The notes beneath the pieces are model-generated. The model was not told the origin of the DNA and searched no databases. It saw only the letters and a list, made by a program, of their open reading frames with translations. This document shows positions 16,925 through 24,736 of a stretch of 64,000 bases of DNA, one piece after another. The stretch spans positions 3,335,501-3,399,500 of the forward strand of contig NZ_CP075529.1 in assembly GCF_025809055.1 (NCBI RefSeq). The letters run 5' to 3'. Each line of letters starts with the position of its first letter. The stretch's first letter is position 1. The translations under genes and the position numbers were made by a program. This DNA is from Devosia sp. Lineage in GTDB: Bacteria; Pseudomonadota; Alphaproteobacteria; Rhizobiales; Devosiaceae.

Positions 16925-17965
16925 TTAGTTCTGCGGACCTTCGTTGAACTTGAGTTCGTCGACCAGCGCCGCAGCTTCGGCGCGATGCGCGGCCACTTCG
17001 GTCAGCGGAACTTCGGAGGCCTTGAGTTCACCCCAGCTCAGCACCAGCTCATTGATCGGCGCGCCCGGCACGACCGGGAACTCGTAGTTGGTGTCGGCAT
17101 AGATCGACTGGGCCGAGTCCGACAGCAGGTATTCGATCAGGGCATTGGCGTTTTCGGCATTGGGAGCGTGCTTGGCGATGAAGGCGCCGGCTACGTTGAC
17201 CTGGGTGCCTGCGCCTTCGGCATCGGGATAGATGATGCGCGCGGCATTGGCCCAGTCCTTCTGCTCCGGCTCGGCATCGTTGTTGAGCATCGCACCCATG
17301 TAGTAGGTGTTGACGATGGCCAGGTCGCACGAGCCTTCCAGGATGTTCTTGACCTGCCCACGGTCATTGCCATTGGGGGCGAAGGCCAGGTTGTCGCGCA
17401 CCTTGGTCAGCCATTCGCGGGCCTTTTCCTCGCCATTGACGGCGATGTAGTGGGCGATGAGGCCGATATTGTAGGGGTGCTCGCCCGGACGGGTGCAGAT
17501 ACGGCCCTTCCATTCGTCAGAGGCCAGGTCTTCATAGGTGAGGGCCGTGGCATCGACCCGGTCCTTGGAGACGTAGAACACGCGGCTGCGCAGCGACAGG
17601 GCCGTCCAGTTGCCATCGTCATCGCGGAAGGCGGCAGGCACGCGCTCGGTCAGGCCGGCTGAGGTGATCGGCTGGGTCAGGCCCTGTTCCTCGGCGCCCA
17701 CCAGATTGCCGATATCGACGGTCAGCACCACGTCGGCGGGCGACAGTTCGCCCTCGGCGGCAACGCGGTCGAGCAGGCCGTCACCGGCATAGAGCACATT
17801 GGCGGTGATGCCGGTCTCGGCGGTGAATTCGTCCAGCAGCGGCTGCAACAGGCTCTGTTCGCGATAGCTGTAGATATTGACTTCGCCGCTCTGGGCGAAA
17901 GCGGGCATGGCCGACATCATGGTGGTGGCGAGAAGGGCGCCGAACATCGTGGCGGTCTTGGTCAT
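16925..17965 (-). CDS. iron(III) ABC transporter substrate-binding protein (FbpA type)
   Basis: A 346-residue periplasmic binding protein. The signal peptide (MTKTATMFGALLATTMMS, ending AMPAFA) precedes EVNIYSYREQSLLQPLLDEF, typical of FbpA/FutA. The paired tyrosines in IVNTYYMGAM (about residue 215) are in the place of the iron-binding Tyr-Tyr of the family. The start at 17965 follows CAGGAG by six bases and is preferred to several upstream Mets. It is the first gene of a two-gene unit with the FbpB-type permease. Confidence 0.92.
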   Translation of the reverse strand: MTKTATMFGALLATTMMSAMPAFAQSGEVNIYSYREQSLLQPLLDEFTAETGITANVLYAGDGLLDRVAAEGELSPADVVLTVDIGNLVGAEEQGLTQPITSAGLTERVPAAFRDDDGNWTALSLRSRVFYVSKDRVDATALTYEDLASDEWKGRICTRPGEHPYNIGLIAHYIAVNGEEKAREWLTKVRDNLAFAPNGNDRGQVKNILEGSCDLAIVNTYYMGAMLNNDAEPEQKDWANAARIIYPDAEGAGTQVNVAGAFIAKHAPNAENANALIEYLLSDSAQSIYADTNYEFPVVPGAPINELVLSWGELKASEVPLTEVAAHRAEAAALVDELKFNEGPQN

Positions 17966-18070
17966 CTGCATCTCCTGTTGCATTCGGGGGTCAAGGGCCC
18001 GTTGACGAAGCGGTATTGGAGTGCTCATCCGGTAATGTCAATAAAGCAAACAAAAACAAACGCTTATAGG

Positions 18071-18085
18071 TTGGAATGATTCAAA
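18071..18085 (-). promoter_or_regulatory. possible iron-regulator site
   Basis: TTGGAATGATTCAAA is an imperfect inverted repeat (5 of 6 positions, 3-base centre) about 105 bp upstream of the FbpA-type start. It loosely resembles the Irr (iron control element) pattern of Rhizobiales. The match is weak and the assignment rests mainly on position. Confidence 0.25.
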
Positions 18086-18138
18086 ACCAGCGGGCGTTTT
18101 CCGTGTGCTTTCAGTGCGCTAGCGTGCGAAGAAAAATC

Positions 18139-20856
18139 TCACTCCCGCGGTGAGGGCGGGGTCGCATCGACCAGATCTGCGGGAATGCGCAGCGAGAACA
18201 ACAGACCTTCGGCACCCGCCGGATCAACCGAAAGCGACACGGTGTTGACCGCAAGCAGCGAGCGCGTCAGCGCCAGGCCGACGCTCGAGCGCACCGGTGC
18301 CAGCACCTTGCCCTTGGTGTCGACCCCGTCCCGGAACACCACGAAGCGCTCGCCCATGTCCACCGCATGGGCCGAGCTGTCCCGGACATGAATGGCAATG
18401 GCCCCGTCGTCGAGGCGCTGCGCCGAAATGATGACCGAACTGCCCTCGGGCGTCTGGTCGATGGCGCTGGCCAGAAGGTTCAACACCGCCTGCGTCAGCG
18501 ATGCCTCGTCGGCTGTCACTCTCGGCAGGGTCTCCGATATGGCATTGCGCACGATCACCCGTGCGGCATTGGCCTGCGCGCGGATGCGGATGACGCAGCT
18601 TTCCAGAAGCCCGCTGAGGTCGAGTCTCGCGCGCTGCGCCAGATAGCGGCCCTCGCGCAGGCGGGCATATTCTTCGAGTTCCCCAACCAGTGCGGATATA
18701 TCCTGGCCGGCGCGCGCAATGTCGTCGGAATATCCCTTGAGCTTGTCCTGGTCGGGCGACGCGAGGCTCGTCGTGCCGATAACCTCGGCAAAGCCCAGAA
18801 TGCTGCTCAATGGCCGGCGAATGCCGCGACCGATCCGCGCCAGCAGCGCCGGATCGACATCACCGCCCGTCGCGATCTGCGCCAGGGCCGATTGGCGGCG
18901 GCGCACAAAGCCGAAGTAGCCGGAAAGAATGCCCGCCTGCCCAAGAGCGAAGAGCAGGATATCGGATCGCCCGTCACCGGCCCGCAGCGTCAGCACCGGC
19001 CGTTCGCTCTCGGCAAACCGCGCCGGCCGCTCGAGGAAGGCGCGCAGGGCCACGCCATCATCCTCTCCCACCAGCGAAATCAGGGTGCGGCCGACCAGGG
19101 GGCGGCCAGCCGCCAACAAGGTGCTGGCCTCGGCATTGGCCGCGCTGACCATGCCGGACCGGCTGGTTTCGATAAAGCCATCGCCACAGATTTCGGCAAA
19201 GCTGCCCGCAAAGGCCCGTACTGCGTCTTCATGCCCGGTCCGCACCTCGGTGGCGCTGGCCGACAGCAGCAGGGCAGGGCGGCCCTGCCACGACACTGAC
19301 TGCAGGCGCGCCGTGACCGGGATCAGGGTGCCATCGCGCTGCACCAGATGATTGACCGGTCCGGCCTCCTGGCCCTCGGGGCCGACGACCGGAAACACCG
19401 CCGCCAGCCCGGCCTGCCGCAAGGCATCGGCCGAGTCATAGCCGATCATCTCGGTGATCGAGCGGTTGGCAAACAGGATCTGCTGGTCACGGAACACCAG
19501 GATACCCAGAGGCAGCCGGTTGAGGACCAGCGTTTCCCCGCCCAGATTGATCAGCGCCCCCGTGCCTTGCGGGGTGCTCGCGGGAGCCGGTGCCGTCACC
19601 GCCGGTGGCGGGCTGCGATCCCCGACGCGATCGGTCAGGATGCGCGACAACTCATCGAAATTGTAGCGCGAGACGCGCTCCACCGCCTCAGAGTCGGGCT
19701 GTTCCGCCTCAAGACGGCCCGTCCCGCCATCAACCAGGCCGGCCGCTGGCTCCGTTTCGGGCGGTTCGGGCATATGCACACCCGCGTCAGCCACTTCATC
19801 CGCAGGCGCCTCGTCGCGCGCAGTCGGCGTAAAGCCACGGCCGATAATCTTGTAGAGCGTCGCAGGCGCTTCGGCATCATCGGCTTCCGGCGCGGCACCG
19901 GAAACGGCGTCGGGTGTTTCCCCGGACACCCATGGCTCCAGTCCCTGGTCCGCCGTCTGATAACCGACGTCATCGTCAGGCGCGGATGGGTTGTCGACGG
20001 CAGGCGTAGCGTCCGCCGGGTCCAGCGGGTCGTCCTCGGCACTGAGCGGGGTGAACAGGGCATCGTCTGCCGCCAGCCGGTCGAACAATGCGCTCAGCCG
20101 CCCTGCTTCCGTGTCGGCGCCGCCGTCGTCCTGCGCCCCGTCCGTGCTGTCCGATGGCAATTCCGCCTGTTCGGGCTCTGCTGGCTCACCCGTGCCGGGC
20201 TGGTCGTCCGACAGCGCGTCCTGCCAGCTCTCTGCGGTATCGGTTGCTTCTGCGTCCGCAATGAACGGGGCCGGCTCGGCGGCGGTTTCATAGGCCTGTT
20301 CGGCATCCGGCGCCTGCCAGCTTTCGAGCTCCCGCTGATAGCTGTCATCGGCATCTGCGGCGTGCGAAACCGGCTCCGCAGCACCTTCGAAGGTCTCGGT
20401 GGCGGTCGGGGTGGTGTCCACCGCCGCACTGTGCACCGCAGGCTCCGTGTCTTCGGGCCCATCCGTGCGCGCCTGGCGGGCCACCAGCAGAATGTCCTCG
20501 CCGATCGCGTCAACGCCGACAATCAGCAGCACCGGCTCGTCGCCGCTCCATTTGAGCGGCGTCGTGGCACAGGTGGCCGAAACCGGCTTTTCGCCGGCCA
20601 GAAACTGAATGCGGGCGAGGCTGCTGCGGCCGGAGGAGCCGAGCCGGATAATGCGCGCCACCTGGCCCTTGATCGGGATGGCGGGCGGCGCCAGCTTCAA
20701 TCCGTGCTTCTTGTTTTTGGCCATGAACAGGCCCGCGGCGTCGTTCTGCCAGATCAGGCGCTGGCCATCCTGCGACCACAGCCAGGCCGGACGTGCGTCG
20801 TCGGCGTGCTGCAGCACGCGCGGCGCATTCGGCAGGGTGGACCACAGTTCATTCAT
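18139..20856 (-). CDS. PAS-domain protein with degenerate histidine-kinase core
   Basis: A 905-residue protein laid out like the PdhS/PleC/DivJ cell-cycle sensor kinases of Rhizobiales. Residues 1-130 form a PAS-like region (RPAWLWSQDGQRLIWQND). Residues 130-430 are an acidic, Ala/Glu/Asp-rich linker. Two PAS-like domains lie at about 440-537 and 550-655, and a HisKA/HATPase-like region at 668-905. No membrane helix is seen. The key residues are lost: the H-box reads RIGRGIRRPLSSILGF, so the phosphoacceptor His is Arg677. The N-box reads NLLASAIDQTPEG (Ser for the Mg-binding Asn), and the G1 box is RDSSAHAV. I infer a pseudokinase that could still bind or modulate true kinases, as DivL does. 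Orthology to PdhS is a guess from layout. Confidence 0.82.
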   Translation of the reverse strand: MNELWSTLPNAPRVLQHADDARPAWLWSQDGQRLIWQNDAAGLFMAKNKKHGLKLAPPAIPIKGQVARIIRLGSSGRSSLARIQFLAGEKPVSATCATTPLKWSGDEPVLLIVGVDAIGEDILLVARQARTDGPEDTEPAVHSAAVDTTPTATETFEGAAEPVSHAADADDSYQRELESWQAPDAEQAYETAAEPAPFIADAEATDTAESWQDALSDDQPGTGEPAEPEQAELPSDSTDGAQDDGGADTEAGRLSALFDRLAADDALFTPLSAEDDPLDPADATPAVDNPSAPDDDVGYQTADQGLEPWVSGETPDAVSGAAPEADDAEAPATLYKIIGRGFTPTARDEAPADEVADAGVHMPEPPETEPAAGLVDGGTGRLEAEQPDSEAVERVSRYNFDELSRILTDRVGDRSPPPAVTAPAPASTPQGTGALINLGGETLVLNRLPLGILVFRDQQILFANRSITEMIGYDSADALRQAGLAAVFPVVGPEGQEAGPVNHLVQRDGTLIPVTARLQSVSWQGRPALLLSASATEVRTGHEDAVRAFAGSFAEICGDGFIETSRSGMVSAANAEASTLLAAGRPLVGRTLISLVGEDDGVALRAFLERPARFAESERPVLTLRAGDGRSDILLFALGQAGILSGYFGFVRRRQSALAQIATGGDVDPALLARIGRGIRRPLSSILGFAEVIGTTSLASPDQDKLKGYSDDIARAGQDISALVGELEEYARLREGRYLAQRARLDLSGLLESCVIRIRAQANAARVIVRNAISETLPRVTADEASLTQAVLNLLASAIDQTPEGSSVIISAQRLDDGAIAIHVRDSSAHAVDMGERFVVFRDGVDTKGKVLAPVRSSVGLALTRSLLAVNTVSLSVDPAGAEGLLFSLRIPADLVDATPPSPRE

Positions 20857-21155
20857 CGACTGCCTTTTCGCTTGATCGTCCGGACTGTGCCATTTCGAAA
20901 CAAACGCGTCAGGTTCATTAAGTGTTCTTCAATATCGTGCAGGCCGGACCGAATCCAGCCTGAGCGCGGCGCTTGGGCCATTCTTCGGCCGGAATGGTTA
21001 AGCTCCATCCCTCATCCCGCGCAGTGTTAAGGGTCGAAATTGTGGTCAGGCCGGGCCCTGTCCACAGGTGTGAAATCCATGCTTGTCAATCCGGCCATCT
21101 CGACCTATGTTCCGCCCGTTTTCGGGACCGGGCTTTGCCGTCCCCAGACGAACAT
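20857..21155. other. intergenic gap upstream of tRNA-His
   Basis: About 300 bp between the start of the PAS protein and tRNA-His. I see no coding sequence. It should hold the promoter of the minus-strand PAS gene and that of the tRNA. Confidence 0.5.
21083..21111 (+). promoter_or_regulatory. candidate sigma-70 promoter for tRNA-His
   Basis: TTGTCA at 21083-21088 and TATGTT at 21106-21111 are separated by 17 bp. Transcription would begin about 38 bp before the mature tRNA 5' end. The -35 box is a good match and the -10 box is moderate. Confidence 0.35.
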
Positions 21156-21232
21156 GCCGCCTTAGCTCAGTTGGTTAGAGCGCTAGATTGTGGATCTAGA
21201 GGTCCTCCGTTCAATCCGGAGAGGCGGTACCA
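21156..21232 (+). tRNA. tRNA-His (anticodon GTG)
   Basis: A 77-nt cloverleaf including an encoded CCA. The acceptor stem GCCGCCT (21156-21162) pairs with AGGCGGT (21222-21228), including a G1-U72 wobble. The D-arm contains AGCTCAGTTGGTTAGAGC. The anticodon stem-loop is CTAGA-TTGTGGA-TCTAG with anticodon GTG. The T-arm contains GTTCAATCC. The base before G1 is T and the discriminator is A73, so the G-1:C73 pair found in most bacterial tRNA-His genes is absent. This is known for a large alphaproteobacterial clade. The 3' end lies 6 bp from the stop of the convergent TadG-like gene. Confidence 0.95.
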
Positions 21233-21238
21233 CTCCCC

Positions 21239-23236
21239 CTACCGAGCCAGACGCAGCGCCGACAGATCGTTGGCGATGGCAGCAAAAGTTGCCTTGAGAT
21301 CGCTGGCGGCATTGGGGAACCGAGCCCGGTCGGCAGTGGAGGCACATGTGGTCAGCATGCTCCGAACCACTTCTTCGGTGCTCTGAGTCACGGTGTTGGT
21401 GGCCAACCCGATTGTATAGAGCGTTATGCCTTCCGCCTTGGCGTTGGCGCAGGTCTGCAGGGTCCGTGTATTCATGTCCGCAACGATTTGGGCATTGCTC
21501 GAGGCCGTACTGCCCTGATTGCTGCTGATGTTGCCCAGCCGCTCTATGTTGCCACCGCTCGATGAGTTGGAGTTGGTGTTGCGCGAATTGTAGGGATAGC
21601 CATAGGCGGAATAATAGTACGTGCCGTTCATGTTCCCGGTGCGGTAGGCGGTATTCTCACCATCGGTCATGACGATCATGACTTTGGAGGTGGCCTCGTC
21701 ATATTCGCTGCCTTCCTCGAATGGTGCCGTAGGCGATAGCACCCGGAACCCCCAGGCTGTCCCCTCGTGAATGTTCGTGCCTCCGAGCGCCACCATGTTG
21801 TCGATGGCGTCCAGCACGTCATCGGGATCTGCCGACAGAGGCAGAACCGGTTGCGTCGGGCAGTCCGCATTCGGACCCTTCTGGCCGGTATTGTGTGTGA
21901 ACTCGCCCGTATATTTGCACAAGCGTTCTTGATACTCGCGGGCCGTAAGGTTCGTCGGTACATAGCCGCCGCCTACACAGGAGCGCTCCCGTCGAAATGT
22001 TCTGTTGTTGCCTGAGCCACTAAATTGGGACCAGGAAGAGTAGTTGCTCCAGTTCCGGCAAGTGCAGCCGTCCGAGTGTGCGCCGTAGCGACCTCCGGAG
22101 TAGATCGCATCGCTGGAAAAGTTCTCCGGTCCAATGGGGAAAATTTCCGTATATTGGCCTGAGCAATTTGAGTTACTTGAATTGCAGCCCGTGCGGTACT
22201 GCTGCTGCATACACGTAGTGTTTCCCTGGGGCGGACGATCGCAACGGGCAGGCGAGTCCGTTACATAGTTGTTGTAATTGCTGTAATACGAGAGGCCCAC
22301 CATGGTCTCGGGAAGGTCCGGAGCAAACAGCGGCACAAAAAACGTGTTCGGCTGGCCGGCAGTCGCTGGCGTGTCGTCTGTGTCCAGATATTCTTGAGGA
22401 CGGGAGCCGGACTTGATATGCGGGCGGGCTTCGACGCAGCCGCGCCAACTATCATTGTCAATTTGATCGTAGAGAGCGAGCCTGTCCACTGGCGCGTTGA
22501 ATGGCGTGTTCTCGTCGTCATCATCGTCAAAATTGTCGTTCGCAATCGCCGACTGCCCCAACCGATCGATCCAGGACTGATTGGCATTTTCCGGGCCGAT
22601 GTTGACGTACATGGTGAATGGAACGATCGAGACGCGTACATTCTCGACCAGTGCGGCCCCCGGCGCGGCTGTACAGGTGTTCCCGGAATCCACCACATCG
22701 GTGTACATCAGGATATTGGTCGCGCACTTGGCCGCAGCGACCAGATTGGTCATGCGGCTCTCGTTCTGCATCGAACCCGAATTGTCGAGCACCATGACCA
22801 CTTCCAGCGCCAGCTTCTTGCGCGTGGCTTCCGATTCGATCGCTGCACTGAGCTGGGGCACGCCGACCAGCGACACGAAAATCGTTGGCATGGTGAAGCT
22901 GGCGCGGAAATAGAGTGAGCCGTCTTCGACCGACGTCACAACCTGGTCGATGCCGGCGTCGATCCGGTTATCGCCGATGCGCTCAAGCATGATGGCCTCG
23001 GCCTGGAGGCGCACATCCTCTTCGTCATAGTCATCTTCAAAGATCTGCGGTTGCAGGGCCAGCGCCGCGGCGTCCAGCGCCACCTGAGCGCGCGATTTGG
23101 TCTGTTCCAGCCACACATAGTCAACCACCGCGCCCCCGAGCGCGATGAGAACAATGGCCATGACCCCGAAGAGCACGGCGAAGACGCCGCTTTCATCTCT
23201 GAAAAATCGGCCGACGAGCCTGGAAAATCCGTTCAT
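21239..23236 (-). CDS. TadG-like pilus-assembly protein with von Willebrand A domain
   Basis: A 665-residue protein. An N-terminal TadE/G-like segment (FFRDESGVFAVLFGVMAIVL, residues about 9-40) holds one membrane helix, so most of the chain is periplasmic. The von Willebrand A domain has its MIDAS motif in VVMVLDNSGSMQ near residue 150. A large Asn/Ser/Tyr/Cys-rich insertion (about 250-470) splits the domain before MIVMTDGENTAY. I take the ATG at 23236 (AGGAA upstream). Related proteins belong to Tad/Flp pilus systems or act as stand-alone envelope proteins; no other tad gene is present here. Confidence 0.83.
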   Translation of the reverse strand: MNGFSRLVGRFFRDESGVFAVLFGVMAIVLIALGGAVVDYVWLEQTKSRAQVALDAAALALQPQIFEDDYDEEDVRLQAEAIMLERIGDNRIDAGIDQVVTSVEDGSLYFRASFTMPTIFVSLVGVPQLSAAIESEATRKKLALEVVMVLDNSGSMQNESRMTNLVAAAKCATNILMYTDVVDSGNTCTAAPGAALVENVRVSIVPFTMYVNIGPENANQSWIDRLGQSAIANDNFDDDDDENTPFNAPVDRLALYDQIDNDSWRGCVEARPHIKSGSRPQEYLDTDDTPATAGQPNTFFVPLFAPDLPETMVGLSYYSNYNNYVTDSPARCDRPPQGNTTCMQQQYRTGCNSSNSNCSGQYTEIFPIGPENFSSDAIYSGGRYGAHSDGCTCRNWSNYSSWSQFSGSGNNRTFRRERSCVGGGYVPTNLTAREYQERLCKYTGEFTHNTGQKGPNADCPTQPVLPLSADPDDVLDAIDNMVALGGTNIHEGTAWGFRVLSPTAPFEEGSEYDEATSKVMIVMTDGENTAYRTGNMNGTYYYSAYGYPYNSRNTNSNSSSGGNIERLGNISSNQGSTASSNAQIVADMNTRTLQTCANAKAEGITLYTIGLATNTVTQSTEEVVRSMLTTCASTADRARFPNAASDLKATFAAIANDLSALRLAR

Positions 23237-23296
23237 GCGACGCTTCCTGCCGCGCCCCTTGGTCGGACGCGGCACCAGTCTCGGTAAAAATCCTTA

Positions 23297-23923
23297 TTAA
23301 AGGACCACCACTTTGCTGTTTATTTGCACCCTGGCGTAGAGATCGATCACATCATCGTTGGTCATGCGGATGCAGCCCGAAGAGACATTCTGGCCGATGG
23401 ACCAGGGTTCATTGGTGCCGTGGATGCGATAGAGCGTCGATCCCAGATAGAGCGCGCGGGCGCCCAGCGGGTTGCTTGGGCCGCCCTCCATGCGCACCGG
23501 CAGGCCGGGCTGGCGCTTGCGCATTTCGGCGGGCGGCGTCCAACTTGGCCACTCGGCCTTGCGAGTCACGCGATGGGTGCCGGCCCATTCAAAGCCGCTG
23601 CGCGCAACGCCGATGCCGTAGCGCAGGGCGCGGCCATCGCCGAGCACGAAATAGAGGAAATGGGCGCGCGTATCGACCACGACGGTGCCACTGCGCTCAC
23701 TGGTGGGATAGGACACGATCTGCCGCAGATAGACCGGATGCACCTGCGCATTGGCCTGCAGGGCCAGTCCATGGCGCGGCTGCCCGGAGCTGACCGTGAC
23801 GCCGGGCGGCGGTGCAAAGCGCCACCCCGGCGCAAAGGTTTCGGCCTGACTCCGCGGCGCCAGTATCAACAGGGGCAGCGCGGCAAGAATGGCCAGAAGG
23901 CGGGACGCCGGTTTCGTGGTCAT
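23297..23923 (-). CDS. L,D-transpeptidase (YkuD family)
   Basis: A 208-residue exported enzyme that forms 3-3 peptidoglycan cross-links or attaches proteins to peptidoglycan. The signal peptide (MTTKPASRLLAILAALPL) is followed by a YkuD domain. The catalytic motif IHGTNEPWSIG...SSGCIRMTNDDV near residue 170-198 holds the active-site His and Cys. VVVDTRAHFLYFVLGDGRALRYGI-type start strands precede it. The ATG at 23923 opens straight onto the signal peptide and is chosen over the start 26 codons upstream. It lies 60 bp upstream of the TadG-like gene on the same strand. Confidence 0.92.
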   Translation of the reverse strand: MTTKPASRLLAILAALPLLILAPRSQAETFAPGWRFAPPPGVTVSSGQPRHGLALQANAQVHPVYLRQIVSYPTSERSGTVVVDTRAHFLYFVLGDGRALRYGIGVARSGFEWAGTHRVTRKAEWPSWTPPAEMRKRQPGLPVRMEGGPSNPLGARALYLGSTLYRIHGTNEPWSIGQNVSSGCIRMTNDDVIDLYARVQINSKVVVL

Positions 23924-24154
23924 GGGTGATGATCCAGAGCTGAACAGGCCTCCATTGTGGCGCCAACTCACCAATGGCCGGTCAAGCAGCGTGGTTAACA
24001 ATCCGCTTCGTGCCGGTGGCCGGCTGGGCGGCAGTAGTTGCCGTCATGCAACACTCTCGATGGCTGCGACATGCTGACACAGTTCGCGCTTGCTGCTCAC
24101 GATATTGCGAGCTAAGAGGCCTGTGTTCGCAAAGCCAACCGAGGGAGACGTTCC

Positions 24155-24214
24155 ATGATTGCATCGACGTTCCGCCACTCGGGGCCAAACCTCCATCATT
24201 GCACCCGAGGCTGA
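24155..24214 (+). CDS. possible 19-residue leader peptide
   Basis: ATG at 24155 follows GAGGGAGA at good spacing and encodes MIASTFRHSGPNLHHCTRG before TGA at 24212. The stop lies within a perfect 6-bp hairpin (CCGAGG-CTGA-CCTCGG, 24206-24221), and a second small stem (GGTCG/CGACC) follows. Three His residues invite comparison with a his attenuator, but there is no His run and hisS starts over 500 bp away. The rest of the 24002-24371 gap shows nothing I recognise. Confidence 0.22.
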   Translation: MIASTFRHSGPNLHHCTRG

Positions 24215-24371
24215 CCTCGGTCCTGTGATGGGTCTTCGGTCGCATAGCGACCCGCGGACACCCCACCTCCACCCCTGAAGTTCTGATCCCCGGCCGCATT
24301 GCGCCCGGAATCCGGCTTCTCCCCCTTGTGTACTCAACAGAGGCCGGTGGCGTGTGCTGCCGGATTCCCAA

Positions 24372-24635
24372 ATGTCGTCCAACGTTCTCAGCGAGCGCAG
24401 CGTGGTGCTGCGACTCGAATTCTCCATCGCCGACGCCGTGCGTCAGCGCGGTCTCGTCTCCGTCATCGGCGCGGCTGTCCGCGCCTGGTGGTCGCAGCGG
24501 CCGGTAAACTACTCGGCCGTGCCCGAATACCTGCGGGACGATGTCGGCCTGCCGCCTGCAGAAGAAGCCCCGCATTGGACGGGCATCGATCTGCATGCCC
24601 ATCGGCTGCATCCGCCCTCGCGGAGCGGTCCGTGA
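24372..24635 (+). CDS. small DUF1127-like protein
   Basis: An 87-residue hypothetical protein. The segment VRAWWSQRPVNYSAVPEYLR followed by DDVGLP resembles the Arg-rich helix and LRDIGL end of the DUF1127/YjiS family, here with a longer His/Pro-rich tail. Neither the ATG at 24372 nor the GTG at 24354 has a clear ribosome-binding site, so the start is uncertain. Codon use matches the neighbours. Confidence 0.55.
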   Translation: MSSNVLSERSVVLRLEFSIADAVRQRGLVSVIGAAVRAWWSQRPVNYSAVPEYLRDDVGLPPAEEAPHWTGIDLHAHRLHPPSRSGP

Positions 24636-24643
24636 TTGACAAA

Positions 24644-24668
24644 GGCGGCCGGGCACCCCCCGGCCGCC
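24644..24668. terminator. strong GC hairpin after the DUF1127-like gene
   Basis: GGCGGCCGGG pairs with CCCGGCCGCC around a short loop, eight bases after the stop codon. There is no T-run, so it would be a non-canonical or Rho-assisted terminator at best. Confidence 0.35.
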
Positions 24669-24736
24669 GCCCAACACATGTTGTTTCATCCCGGCCAATC
24701 GTCTAGGAACGGCCCGACTTTCCCTTAGGTACAGCA

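Noticed and set aside
24155..24214. Histidine attenuator leader controlling hisS
   Set aside because: There is no run of His codons, and a separate gene plus more than 500 bp lie before hisS. It is kept only as a weak small-ORF candidate.
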